Shown here: one piece after another, positions 35,001 to 47,500 of the stretch | Numbering within the stretch: the stretch's first letter is position 1 | Layout of the letters: each line of letters starts with the position of its first letter | Source of the DNA: Nymphaea colorata | Lineage: Eukaryota > Streptophyta > Magnoliopsida > Nymphaeales > Nymphaeaceae | Assembly (NCBI RefSeq): GCF_008831285.2 | Contig: NC_045140.1 | Coordinates: forward strand, 539,528 to 599,527 | Length of the DNA: 60,000 bases | Direction: 5' to 3' | Made by a program: the position numbers and the translations under genes | The notes under the pieces: model-generated | Databases searched by the model: none | What the model was told of the DNA's origin: nothing | Seen by the model: the letters and a program-made list of their open reading frames with translations, nothing else

Positions 35001-38000
35001 ATAGTGGCAAGGACCGACTCTCGGCAAGCAATCTCCTTAGAAGAGTCTCTCTGGAGGGCAAAAGCCTTTGGTGATGCTGGAGCAGATGTTCTCTTTATTG
35101 ATGCACTTGCTTCCAAAGAAGAAATGATATCTTTCTGTGAGGTCTATCCTTTACTTCCAAAAATGGTAGGTATTCATTACATTATAAGGTATTTTACTCA
35201 GGTTTATATTGAATAAATGCCAAATTGTTTTTAGCTCAAGAACTAGATGGCAATATCTCTAGTGCTATCTTGAATATATTTGGGTGTCTGTTGACGCAGC
35301 ACTATGGACCCCCATTTTGAGAACATGCCACATGTATCCAGATGTAGATGCAGGGAGTTAGAATTTATATAAATATCTGTGTAACATTTTTTGTATGCTT
35401 ATGCTAATTATATACGTACCTATACCCTGTGCATTCATGCAAATGTTATTTTGTATATATACTAGAATGGCATGTAGTGTGATTAATATGTAAAGAACAT
35501 TTATTTTTCTTTCTATTTATTTTTCTTTCTATTTCTGTTTCTCTCTTTTCTTTCTTGTTGTTTTTTGTGTTTTTCTGTTTAGTCAAATTTGGAGTTTGAC
35601 CAACTGTGAACTAACTCTAATTGGAGCCCATGGAATCTAGCCAACTGCTAGTTCTGCCCTCTTGCTCTTGTATAATGGAGGGACTACTCCCTCTTGTAAC
35701 CCCAATGCTTCCTAAGTATTTTTCATGAAATACAATTATTTCTTGTCATTTTTCTGTGCCTTACAGCACATTATTTGAGTCATTTGGTGATTGGCCTGGA
35801 GCTCCTCATTGCTTAAGTGTACTGTCATGTTCCTAGATCGTAATATCTATGGACTACTACACCTTGCCAAGTGTGTTTACATCACATGCCCTTTCCACAT
35901 CCATATCCATGTGACAATTCGCAAAAAAATTGGCAAATGTGTGCCTCAACTCATTCTTTTTGTTTCATGCTTTTTATGTTTCAACTAGTTACATAGCACA
36001 AGAATGGTAAGTTATGTTTGCATAGAATTCCTAATCTCATATTTGTTGTCATGAAACCCGTGATCATTTTTTTCTCCTTAAAATTATTTGCCAATGGGAT
36101 TTGTTGTTTTCAATCCTGTAAACAGATCATTTATCAATCATCTATGCCAACTTAAGCTTGAGAAGACAAGCATACAATGTGCAACTATGTCACATAGGTA
36201 CGGGTATGGGTATGGACCATTTTTAAAAAACTTGGGTGCAGGGGTACGGCCGTACACACACATGCACATACATATATAGAAGTTAAAATGAAGAAAAAAG
36301 AGGGATGTGGGACTTTAAAATGAGGGTTTCGAAAATTTTAACGTTAAAATGGTTTAAGAAGTTAAAATGTAAAAATCGTTAACATTAAAATCGGACAAAT
36401 TTGAACTTAGTCAACTTTGACCGAGTCTGAAAAATGTCAAAAATGACCTTAGGTGGGTTGACCGCACCCGGTACGGTCAACGCAGTACCCTGCCATACCC
36501 GTGTTGTACCCGTACCGTGCGGGTACTCCTTAGGAGGAGTACCTGTGTGACAGAGATGTGCAGCTACTATATTTGAGTATTTTTCAAAAGCAGTATAGAT
36601 GCTCTAAGTTTTGTGTTTCCATGCATGATATCTTTAGTACAATTGTGTAGGCAAACATGCTTGAAGGTGGAGGCAAAACACCAATATTTACTCCTGTCGA
36701 ACTTGATGAGATTGGATTCAAACTTGTGAGCTATCCACTTTCCTTGATTGGGGTATCGATTCGGGCAATGCAGGTGTGAGTTGATCAGTTCTTTGTGTTT
36801 CTATTTCTATTCTGGGGCCTTTTTCTTAACTGATCAAAACAGAAGCATGAGAAAGATGTTTATATCATACAGAATCTATTACATATTGGATATTTGTAAA
36901 TTGTGAGGTATTTTGTATTTGTGCTCTGGTAATCAAGAATGTCTGCCACTGTCATAAGAGGTGACTTGATTGGTTTTTCTGTTATATGCTTTTAAAGGAT
37001 GTGATCGAACTTGCTTAATGATTCACATTTTAGTAATCAAATGATCGATTGATCGTGAATAATGCCAAATCTGTTCTTTTGTTTCTCTACCAAATGGAAG
37101 CAAACTTAGTAGGATTGACCTTACAGAAAAGTTACAAGATCTGAAGCAATTGGTGGAGCACCTCAATTGCAGTGCTCTTCATTGTTGTGTTCCTAGTATT
37201 CATCACACAACAGGTAACCAGGGAATCGTGTTATACATGACCCTTTTAGTTACAGTTAGATTTCTCGATAACTAAGCTGCCATTATCTCATCCAAATACT
37301 ATGCTTTAGGATGTTTTAGCTTGATATGTATTTCACAAGAACAACACGATCTACCACGCAAAATGCAGGTTCTCATGTCATTAGCATGACATCTTGACCT
37401 AGAGCTGACCCAAGTAACTGGTATGGTGAATTCTACCCAGCTATACATAACCATTGTCGGGTCAATATCCAAGGGGTAACAGTGGAAGTCCTGTTGTCAA
37501 TTGTCATCACTGCAACAAGTTTGACCAAGTGCTGAACAAGTGTGTGGTCTGGCAAATTTCACCTAGCTCTGTAACCATCTTTGGTCTAATGTCCAAGAGG
37601 ATACTTAAATCAAGACAAGCTTGTAAGTGGCTCAGGTATATATGGCCATCAAAGTTCTTAATACTTTTAATGTAAGACTACATTCTCAAGCAACTCTCAC
37701 AGTTTAAAGATTACCATTTTTTTGCTCCAAAATACCATGATCATCTCAGGATCACTAAAGAAAAAAAACAAAAACAAAAATCTGCTATGTTTTTAATTTT
37801 ATTGCCAAAAATATATTTATTGTGATATTATCAGGATATTTGCCCTTCTTTCAAAGCTGAATCTTTAAAATTTAAATGTGTGAACCCTCCTTTCTCCCTC
37901 TCTTGCTCTCTCTCTCTCTCTGTCTTCTGAAATTTAAAAGTTTAAAAGGAAACTATGAATCTTTTTTAATATTTTTTTTTGGTAAGGAAGTTAGTAAAGA

Positions 38001-39497
38001 AGTCTCAGTATTAGTAAAGAAGTCTCAGTATCATGAAAATTTTCCATTGTTTTTTGATATATTTTTTATTTTTTAAATTCCCATGATCTCTCAAGAAAAT
38101 ACAGTTTTAGAAGAACTTCCAAGAAAACTGTCCATAAAAGCTTGAGAACAATATCTCCGACAATGCATATGATTATCTGTCTTCATCTTTTACTCTATTA
38201 GTCCTAAAATATTATTTTTTTCATGCTGAACGAAAGGAAGGAAATGCTGCACTTTCTTTCAAGTAGATAGCTTGAACGCATTGTTCATCTTGCATCCTTT
38301 GGGTTCATCTTAAATTTGCTCTCCTTTCACTAGAGTATCCTTGCATTAGATTCTTGCTTCTTTTGTCTCAAATTATCAATATGTCGCTATTATTTATATG
38401 CTGCTATCTAACAATTGAAATTTTTGCAGGAAGCTCTTGGGGCAATAAAGAGTGGTCGTCTACCACCCCCTAGTTGTTTGCCAACATTTGAAGAAATCAA
38501 GGATACATTAGGATTTAATGCCTATTACGAAGAAGAAAGACAGTATTCCACTAATGATAGTCAGTATTCTGAAAAAGGTGAAGTTGTTGCAACATTTCTG
38601 TCCCATTTTTTTAACTTAATTTTGATTTTACTTTTACCCTGGCTGCTATACTGCAGGGTCTCAGCCAAGAATTGACAGTTCGTCTCAGCTCAACCTGCAG
38701 GAAGGAGGAGCTGAAGCGTTTCAAGAAGCTATTGTTGAAGTGGTAACCCCAGAGGTCTACAATGACTCTGAAGGTGATAATACTGGGGGTCAATTCTCTG
38801 GTATTTGGTCCCGTTCCTTGAGGATCAAGATCACAGGACGTGATGGTCTTGAGAAGCTTGATGTCAGGATCCCAGTAAGTATATTATCTTCCTGCACCAA
38901 GGCTACACTTACGTTCATATAAGATCCACTTTCCAATCCCTCTTGGTTTGTTGGGATAGAGCAGGCTGCGACTGCTATGGTAGATTCATACTCCATGGAT
39001 CTCAGCTCCCTGTTCTAAGCTGAGCAAACCTCAACCCTTGGGGCAGGGGAATGGGCCACCGAGTTTACTGGAAGAACAAGGTCTCCCATCCTGGGTGTGA
39101 TTTCCTCTTGTAAGAAGCAAACATAAAAAAAAAAAAAAGATCCATGATCCTCTTATTCTAGAGTGGCTGTTATAACTAGAATATCCGTTTTTTGAGCTGA
39201 ATCCTATTTTCTTTTATCATGCAGGCTGGGTTCTTGGACGGAATTGCGAACATAATACCAGGTATCTCTTGTTTTGGCAGCACACTGTCACAATGGGTTA
39301 ACGACTTTGTTAATTTTCCTCACAGGTAATCTGTTAATTTGATCTGTTTTTCTATCGCTGCAGGACTGGGGGGTGTTAATCTGAAGGCCATGTTAGATAA
39401 AGCAGTTGAGACAACAAATGGTGATTTAGAGAGGGGGGTGAAATTGCTAGATTTTATTGATCAAATGGGTGACAGAATTCAGGTTCTCTTGGAATAA
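32079..39497 (+). CDS. PEP mutase / isocitrate lyase superfamily enzyme, plastid-type, with C-terminal extension
   Basis: Related to carboxyphosphonoenolpyruvate mutase-like and 2,3-dimethylmalate lyase (petal death protein) enzymes, Mg-dependent barrels that cleave or form C-C or P-C bonds. Exons: 32079-32487, 33166-33377, 34884-35165, 36651-36773, 38430-38577, 38657-38874, 39225-39261 and 39364-39497. They encode 520 residues with all phases consistent. The ATG at 32079 is the first in frame. Residues 1 to about 85 are Ser/Pro/Leu-rich, fitting a transit peptide. GDGDNGYGN (175-183) is the metal/substrate loop, and PKACGH (210-215) is the gating loop with the Cys-Gly-His typical of isocitrate lyase-like members, followed by GRKVVSREEAVMRI. 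VARTDSRQA and GADVLFIDA lie further along the barrel, which ends near residue 342. Residues 343-520 are an extension absent from the shorter plant paralogues. Exact substrate cannot be told from the sequence. Confidence 0.93.
33378..34883 (+). other. Intron 2 of the mutase-like gene
   Basis: A 1.5-kb AT-rich intron with standard GT and AG ends. No transposon or open frame worth naming was seen. Introns 1 (32488-33165), 3 (35166-36650) and 4 (36774-38429) are likewise unremarkable except for the element at 36188-36555. Confidence 0.6.
36188..36555. mobile_element. Mutator-like MITE (368 bp) in intron 3 of the mutase-like gene
   Basis: The left end is TGTCACATAGGTACGGG. The right end on the other strand is CTCTGTCACACAGGTACTCC. 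An 11-bp duplication flanks it: ATGTGCAACTA (36177-36187) and ATGTGCAGCTA (36556-36566), one mismatch. A 9-11-bp duplication is the mark of Mutator-like elements. The interior has GTACGGGTATGGG and CCCGTACCG arms and AT-rich TTAAAAT-type repeats, with no coding capacity. A longer relative lies at 49026-49613. Confidence 0.75.
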
Positions 39498-39636
39498 GTT
39501 TCCTTCTTTTTGCGGGTTTCTCTGTCCATTATATTCAAACGTCTTAAAACTATTCATTAATGGGAAATTGCAGCTTTAAATATTTGGGCTTCTTTAATTG
39601 CTATTGTCCGTTGTGCCAATAGCAAGGAGCTGGGGT

Positions 39637-39661
39637 TATATATATATATATATATATATAT
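39637..39661. repeat. (TA)n microsatellite
   Basis: A TA run of about 25 bp, 140 bp beyond the stop codon of the mutase-like gene, at or near the 3' boundary of the LINE remnant that follows. Confidence 0.85.
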
Positions 39662-40850
39662 ACAGCAAAGAAACAGAAATTAACAAAAGAGGGGAGAATG
39701 TACAAAAAAGGGAGGCGCGAAGCGTTCAGAAACCAGTTAGAACCTGGAAGCACGGATAAAACACTGCGCCCCCTGCAATTACTGAAAACTTTTAGCAGAA
39801 ACTTACTGCCTCTTCCTTTGCAGTTATCCAAATTCGTGCCTATTAACTGTCCCTCTGTATTGCTTTCGAATTCTTCCATTCTCAGGTGGGAAGGATTCAT
39901 AATGAATTCTTATAAGGGATCTCCATCGATCCAACTCTGCCCATTTTGCAGGCCACTTCCTTCGTCCTTCTACTGCCCCTTTTAACCTCCTCAACCAGAC
40001 TTTATTATTAGACAGCACTTTCAGCTCCCTTCTTTCTGCATAAAAGTTCCCAAGGAAGATGACTCAGTTTGCATCGTCTGCACCCAAAGTAGTTTCACTT
40101 CAATGAACACGAATCTCCCTGTCTCTCCCTGAAACACAACTGGATCCACTAATCTTCTTCCCGTGACTTTACCAGTCGCGATGAAGATTGTATTCTCCAT
40201 ATCATCTACCAACAGGTTTTTCTCTGCAGACAAGGCCTGTCTTGATTAACACTTCCAGAAGCCGTTTTTCCACTTTATTCCACCTCATCGAATTAAAGAT
40301 TTCTCTACAATTCTGCCATAAGGACCATGGGATAGCTTTTCTATCTATTCTCTAGTCATTATCATGAAACAGCTTGTTCATGACTCCCCGTAATGTTCCT
40401 ATAACAATGTGAAATACCACTTTCCAACATCTATTTAGCCATTTCTGTTTGAAATTGACTTGATTCCAAACCTGAAATTCCTCCCTCAGCCCCTGCCACA
40501 GTGTGCGCCTTCCTCCAAACTTGCTACTCGAGGTGTTCGAGACGTTGACTGCCACTTTGCATTTAATGAAGACACGGGCATTGTTCTTGTCTGCTTGATT
40601 ACATAGAACACAACGGGCCACGCTTATACCCATTCTTTTAAGATGGTCCTGAGTTGGTAGCTTGCTTTCACAAGCCAATTAGACAAACCAGCAGGCTCTT
40701 GCTAGTACATTACAGTTCCATATGTTATATATCCATCTCCCAATGCAAAGCTTCTAAAATGTTGTCTGCCTTCATCAGCCGAGCTTCTTTAGAGTCCCAT
40801 GCAAGTTTAACTTTCCTTTCAACATGGGTGAGATTATTGGAATGGTGAGA
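39662..40850 (-). mobile_element. LINE-type (non-LTR) retrotransposon 3' remnant
   Basis: The minus-strand frame 40678-40352 carries the zinc-binding region found at the end of plant LINE ORF2 proteins: LACESKLPTQDHLKRMGI, then CVLCNQADKNNARVFIKC. Upstream, before an in-frame stop, the same strand reads NCNVLARACWFV, which continues the family pattern. Downstream frames contain PWSLWQNCREIF-type sequence, also typical of LINE tails. The reverse transcriptase core and endonuclease are absent, so this is a 5'-truncated, decayed copy. The left boundary is approximate. Confidence 0.8.
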
Positions 40851-41159
40851 TTATCAAGGACCTCTATTGTTGTGCTTATGATTGTAAAGATGCGGAGATC
40901 ACTGCATTTGCAATCCGAGGAAGTTTGAAAAGAGACATGAATAGTAAAATAAAGTCGTCTATAAAGTTAGTTCAGGCGGGGATTAATATAGCAATCTCAT
41001 CCAGATTTGGTGTTGGATTGAGAAGGAGAAAATCCCAATTGCTTCTTGGTAATTTTTCTTTTCAAATTGGATCTGGGAAGACAAATATCAGATTTGGAAT
41101 TAATTTTGCATTGAGCCGCCTTACCCTGCGGTGAAGTTTGTTTCGACCATAAGCATAAA

Positions 41160-44100
41160 AATAATCTAAAACTGTATATTGTCTTCCTCAGTCAAATCTT
41201 GACATTTTTATCAAATTATTTCTTTCAACTTCTTAGCGATGTTCTTTTGAATTTATCAAGGGCTTTCAGTTTCTTGGAAATAAAGTATATACGTCCAGTT
41301 TAAAAGTCATCAAGAAAAGTAACGAAGAACAAAATGTGACATTGGTTATTTTATATATGATTATAAGATTATAATAATTTAGACATGACTTTAAGATTTG
41401 TGGAAATGATTTTATAGACAATTTACTATATATGCAAGGTTGGCAGTTCCCACATGATGGTTCGAATAAAATTTACAACGATCTTAATTTAATAAGTACT
41501 TTATCTTATTTAAATTTTGATGGCTTAACTTTCTACAGCAAATAACAATACTAGTCTCCAAGGTTGGTGCAATGGACAGAACTAGAACTAGTAAACAGCC
41601 AATTTTTCTTTGAAACACAGCAGGGGCGGCACTTTAAGGTACCAAAAGCAGACCCTATATCCTAGAGGAACAAGAGGTTGGATTGGTGGGTCTCCCTTGC
41701 TCACCCATATTTGTTGTTTGCCCTAACAATAACTTGTTGAAGATCACAATAATATCAAGTGTAATGCTGCATGACCACAAGAAAATTTGAAGCAATATTA
41801 TACGAACACTGCTGAAAGCAATACTTATTTTTTACTTTGTGGGCAATCATGGGTTCTGGTTTGATATTAATCTTTATTTATTTGTCCATCTTAGTTTCCA
41901 CATCACCCATGTCGTCATATTTATCTGTGTTCTAGATCCTATGCGCATCTCTTTCTTCCATCTCACACACATTACCATTCTTGTAATCATGCATATACTG
42001 TCTTCGAAAGCATATACGCATTATCTATTTTTTCCATATTAAAACTCATAAAAGGTCAATGCTGATTCAAGGGATCTCTTAAAGAAAGGGTGCAAGACTA
42101 TATAACTTTTTCAAAATGCGGGCACAATTCTTAGGTAGGAACACCTGCCTTTGATCTCTCTAAGTTACAAAAGATAAGCAAATTGTTTATTTAAGCTCAT
42201 CAATGACCATTTTATTGAGTCTGGAGGGAGGATTAAGACATTTTTTGTAAGCTTCCCTAACAGTCCAACGTGTCATTGTCATTAATAGAGAACTATCTTC
42301 TTCTCTCTGTTTTATTTTATTATTTTAGAATGCTGGAAGCAATTTGAACTTCTTGATTGGTTCCCACTTATTCATCCACTTAATTATAGAACGACAGAAA
42401 AAATACTAATGAAAATGTCCCCTCTTTTTTTTATGTGCGTGTGGATGGTAGAGCAACTGAACAGCGTTTACTCATTTCTCTCCTAATAAGTCTCTCAAAA
42501 AGTCACTCCACTTTGCACAAATCACATTATATGTTGTGTATTTTTTCCCTTCATGAATTTTGGATTTTTCTTCATTTTTTGTAAGATTTCAACATTTCGA
42601 CTAAGTGAGGTAGAAGAAACAAATATCTTGAGAGTGACTGTTTTGTTCTTTTATGATGATGACTCTCATCTTGAGACGTAAACAACAAATTTTCAATAAA
42701 ATAACCTTTGGTTTGGTTGCTTTTGTTGACTTGGCTCATCTTTTCAATCCCAGCAATAGCAAAAAATGGAGATGGATGTCAATTTTCAAATGGGCATCCA
42801 TGAGCACAGCAAACATGTGAGATTTGAACCTGGATCTCCATACTTTCTCAGGTCGGCCAATGGCTAATCCATTGGCAACGATGCCCTGCAACTTGCAGGG
42901 GACAGAGAGATTCTTTCCTTATCCAGCTTGACAGTGACACGTACCGACAAGGTGAATGACAGAAAGAAGGCGTACCAGATACTTAGAACTACTCATATTC
43001 CAAGCAGCCAATTATTTCCTTTGAAATCAAATCAAACAAAAAGCAAGGTCCAAACACCATGCGATTTATAGGTCAGTGGGAGGCTAATCCCACTATCTGA
43101 GTGGAGGCCTAAGCCTCCCCTATTCTTATCATCCTTGGAAGATGTTCCCCTATTCTTATCATCCTTGGAAGTTTAGAGCTGCTTTTGGTGTATCAGATTG
43201 GTGTCGCCACTATATTTCAACTTGCATATCGATGTCATTCCTTTTGCAACATAGAAAATTGACATTAAAGAAGTTGTTAACCAACTTCCTCAAAGATTAG
43301 GTACACCATAAAATATCAATCCTCAGCTCAATCTGAATGCGGACTTGCATGATGATTTAATTATTCTCTGTTCTTGTCTGTGATTGCTGGCTAAAAATGA
43401 GCTGATCACATTTGGTGTACGACGTGAGCATTTGGATTTGGATGCAGAACTACTCGTCGGATATGACCACTTCTTTGTGGTCATCTATCAAATCTGTTCT
43501 CAAAAGGATTTTTATCTATCAAACCATATTCTCAAATAAAATTTCACCTTGCTGCTATCAATTGGTCTAACCGGACAGTTTATATTCTCCACCCTTGAAG
43601 ATTTTAGAAATATTTTTATGATGAGAGAGATCGTATGACCGCATAATATGACTGAGGAGGGAGGATCAGTAACAAAGTTGGTATCAAAGAAGTCACATGG
43701 ATTACGTCTGCATGACATTAGCTTACGATATTCATCACAGGAAACAAGATTTATCGTGCGTATGATTGCATGATATTATATCGGTTGGTACAGAAATGAA
43801 AGGCGTGGGTTGGAGAAAGAGATGCTTTGGTGGCGTATACTGCATAGTGAGAAAGCAAAGTGGCAGACGAAGCGGAAGCAACATAAGAATTTAGTGGTGG
43901 GTGGTTGTGGTTGCACACCTCTGATAGTCGAAAAATTTTGCAGCCTTCTTTAGTCGACTGCTTTTCCTTTTTCTTGCCCCAGTAATTGTTAAAAGGAGAA
44001 CCTATGTTGACTGCTTTTCCTTTTTTCTTGCATGAACAAGAGAACTTTCCATGGAAGCAGAAAGCATGGTTTAAAGTATCCAATTTCCTCGGCCATTAGA
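41160..44100. other. Intergenic spacer
   Basis: AT-rich sequence with no gene recognised. It contains a short tandem pair (CCCCTATTCTTATCATCC at about 43118 and 43147) and a possible tRNA-derived SINE at 42760-42905. Confidence 0.6.
42760..42905 (-). repeat. Possible tRNA-derived SINE fragment
   Basis: Read on the minus strand, GGTTCAAATCTC resembles a polymerase III B box. TTAGCCATTGG, about 25 bp before it, weakly resembles an A box. The sequence does not fold as a functional tRNA by eye. No poly(A)/poly(T) tail or target duplication was established. Confidence 0.3.
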
Positions 44101-44135
44101 AGGATCGTCTTTCTGCGAACAGTCTGTCTTTCCTC

Positions 44136-44142
<7 letters not shown>

Positions 44143-44174
<32 letters not shown>
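44143..44174. repeat. (CT)16 microsatellite upstream of the transporter gene
   Basis: Sixteen CT dinucleotides 335 bp upstream of the ATG at 44509, just after a TATA-like CATAAATA (44134-44141). CT arrays near plant transcription starts are common, so this probably lies at the core promoter or the start of the 5' leader. Confidence 0.85.
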
Positions 44175-44176
<2 letters not shown>

Positions 44177-44470
44177 ATTGTCATCGGACGGTGAGGAGTA
44201 ATAGTTTGTTGCCTTGGGAGTCGGGAGACCAACCTTGCGTTCTAAACCGTTGGCTTTTTGTTATTGGAGATGGAACTTGTCTTTCAAGACTGTCCCTCCA
44301 GGATTATTCCCTCCTTCCTCACTCTATAAGGAGTTTTCGGTTTTCGTCCACCTTCAGAAGTTGTCCATTCCGATTAACGTAGAGAATATAAGCTCATAAG
44401 GAATTTTTGCTTGTTCCTTCTGATCTATAGAGCTTATGTCCTTTCGCATTTGACTTCTTGATGCTTATTT

Positions 44471-44473
<3 letters not shown>

Positions 44474-44509
<36 letters not shown>
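44474..44509. repeat. (GA)18 microsatellite abutting the start codon
   Basis: Eighteen GA units run directly into the ATG at 44509 of the transporter gene. Complementary to the CT array about 300 bp upstream. Confidence 0.9.
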
Positions 44510-44513
<4 letters not shown>

Positions 44514-47500
44514 TTGTTCGGAGTGGATGAAGGAGAAAGTGTATTGGTTCAGATCAAGGTTGACGTTGGTAGCTCTGATTCTGGGACAGATTGTTTCCCT
44601 GCTCATCACCTCCACGGGTTTCGCGTCTTCGGAACTTGCAAGAAAAGGTAACCCTCTCTCTCTCGCGCGCGCGCTTTCTCTTCCCCACCCATATTTATAT
44701 GGCTTTAAATTGATTATTTTTTCCCCTTTCCTCCATGTGGGGTGTTAATAATACAAGGGATTAGTGCGCCGACGTCACAGTCGTTTTTCAACTACGTGCT
44801 TCTGGCAGTCATATACGGAGGCATTGTTCTACATCGAAGGAAAAGACTTCATGTAAAAAGCTTCCCCTTATCCTCCTCCTTCTGCTTCCTTCTTTCTTTC
44901 CTCCCTCCTTATCTTTTCTAATTGAGTTCGATATGCTGATTGTTCATGCATGCCGTTGGTGGTGTTATAATAGGACGTTCTGAGTACTGTTACTAAATTT
45001 TACGGGGGCATTGCCAGATTTGAGATGGGAAGTTGGTTGGTCATGCTGAATTTTTGTTGGTATCTTAAGGGGAACGACTCAATTCATTATTGTTTTAGAC
45101 TCTGTACCATTATAAAATAAAATAAATGAATACCGGTATACGGGTCACATCTAGATGCATGCAGTTCTATCCCGCTGGTCTCTTGCTATATGCATACTCA
45201 TCATGAATTGCGGGTTGAACTCCTTTCTTAAGAAAACATAGAATAGCAGTAACAAGCTAACAATGTGTTCTAAGCTTCCTCTTTGAATCCATCCGCTTCT
45301 TCCGCATTATTATGAGTCCATTGCATTCATCATCTTCACTTATAACAATAAGATGCTACCGGAGCCTTTCCTGTACACCTTGAAGCCTTTCTCATCCATG
45401 CAGGTCTAACAAGATTTTGTCTCCTTTTTGCAAAAGTATCCAACAATGTTGGTTTAATTTGTGTAAATTTAACTTTTTGTGATTTTCACATGGTAGTGTT
45501 TTCTGGCAATTTTTTTACTCATTTCAAGATTTTCAGAGCAAAATGTAACGGAAAGTCATGTTGAAATAAGATAGTTGGCTGTTCTGGGTTGTGATCCTGA
45601 AAGGAACATAAGGAAAAATTTGCTTATGGATCGTGTAAGCTGAATAATTCCTAAGCTTCATAGTCCCTATGTTATCAAAGGCTTGCCTAGGCCCTCAGGC
45701 TTGGCTGATGGCTAAGCTAACTGTTCTTAAGCAACTTGCCACTTGCTAATGCCTAGAAGGCTAGAACATTGCCTAGGATGCACTCAATACCCTAGGACTT
45801 CTTATTTCTTTATTATTATTTTTTCTTCTTTTGAGTTTTTTTTTATATATATTTTTCTTCTTCTGTTTTGTGCATTTTTTCCCCACTTTTTTGTTACTGC
45901 TTGCAATTTTGCTTTAAAAGTATATGTGCATGTATATGTGTGAGTGCATGCATGCACACTTATAGTTACAATTACAATTCACATATACTTTGAATATTAG
46001 TTTGCTATTTTAGGTTCTGAACTTCACTGTGCATATAAATTTATTGTCTTCTTATTACCTTTTTCTTCTTTATTAGAATTATAACAGAAAACAGTATTAT
46101 GGCAAGCGATATTATCGTGAAAGATGTGGCTTTCCCTCTTTGTAAGGGGCACTGCCTAATGCACTTAGTCCTGCCTAGGTTGTAGGCTTATCTAACTATA
46201 TAAGATCTTGCTAAAGCTTTTGACAATCTGTGTCTGTGTGTTGTATGAGTTAATATGGGCACTGTATATATTTTTTTGAACAATCTGGAATCCATGGTTA
46301 TGTTAAGGATTTGTGTTCCATTTTTTTCTTTTTTCCTAATTAGATTAGTATTTTTTGGTTTTTAATTTAGGCTTTAGATATTAACATGAGACATTTAGTG
46401 GTTTTTATTTAGGAATGTGCATAACTATAACATTGACAAGCATTGATATTAAGTTGTAAACTTGCACTCTTTGTGCTACAAATTTTATTTGTTTTTCATT
46501 ACATTTGATTTTCAACTTTTTTTGCTCTGGGATGATTGTGTTAGTGATGTTCTGCCTTTTAAGTTATTTTGCTGTTGCAAGTTGATAGTTATAGGTTCTC
46601 ATTGAAAAATGTTTTTTATTTTGTTGTGAATTTTAACAATTAATGTTGAAAGGATGCTTCATGTGCTTTGTACGGCCTAGGCTTTACTCCTGATTGTGCA
46701 CCTAGGCTTCAGCTAGTGCTTTTGACAGGATAGCTTGTAGATTGAGTTCCTTTGGCTGTTTATTAGTCTTAAGGTTGTACTTCTCTTGATTTCTGGTGTT
46801 ATTTGACAATTATTTTTGCATCTTCCATTTTATGCAGGCCAAGTGGTATTACTATGTAATGCTTGCATTTGTTGATGTTGAAGCTAATTATCTTGGTGAG
46901 TTATTTAATTTTCTTGTGCAATTCAAGAATTCTTTCTTTGGAGCATAAGCAGTCAAAATTTACTTATCTTCTTTCCTTGTTTAACACCTTCCCAAACTTC
47001 ATTTTTTGATGCCTTTTTTCTTTCCAACCTAGTGGTCAAGGCATACCAGTATACATCCCTAACAAGTGTCATGCTGCTGGATTGCTGGACAATTCCATGT
47101 GTCATATTCTTGACCTGGATGTTCTTAAAGACTCATTATGGCGTATTGAAATTTACTGGTGTGGCTATTTGTATCAGTGGACTTGTTATGGTTGTGTTTT
47201 CTGATGCCCATGCAAGTGATCGAGGAAGTAAGTAATTTTTTATGGATATATTCTTCTATGTTTGACGGCTGTTGATAAGTATTGCTTGTTCAATTAACTT
47301 ACAACAGTTTGCAGATTTATGATTCTAAATATTTTCACATGTAAATTGCTAATTGTGGAGGCTGGGCAAGCTGGCGATATAAAATGCCACAAGCCTCAGA
47401 AGTAGAAAAAGAAAAATTCTTAAATAGGCAAATATGAAGAGAAATATGAAGGCAAGAATGATATAGCAATGAACTTGGGTGGAGATTTTGTCAAATTCAC

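Noticed and set aside
42820-42900. Possible tRNA gene on the minus strand
   Set aside because: Only a B-box-like word is convincing. The acceptor and anticodon stems do not form, so it is kept only as a possible SINE fragment.
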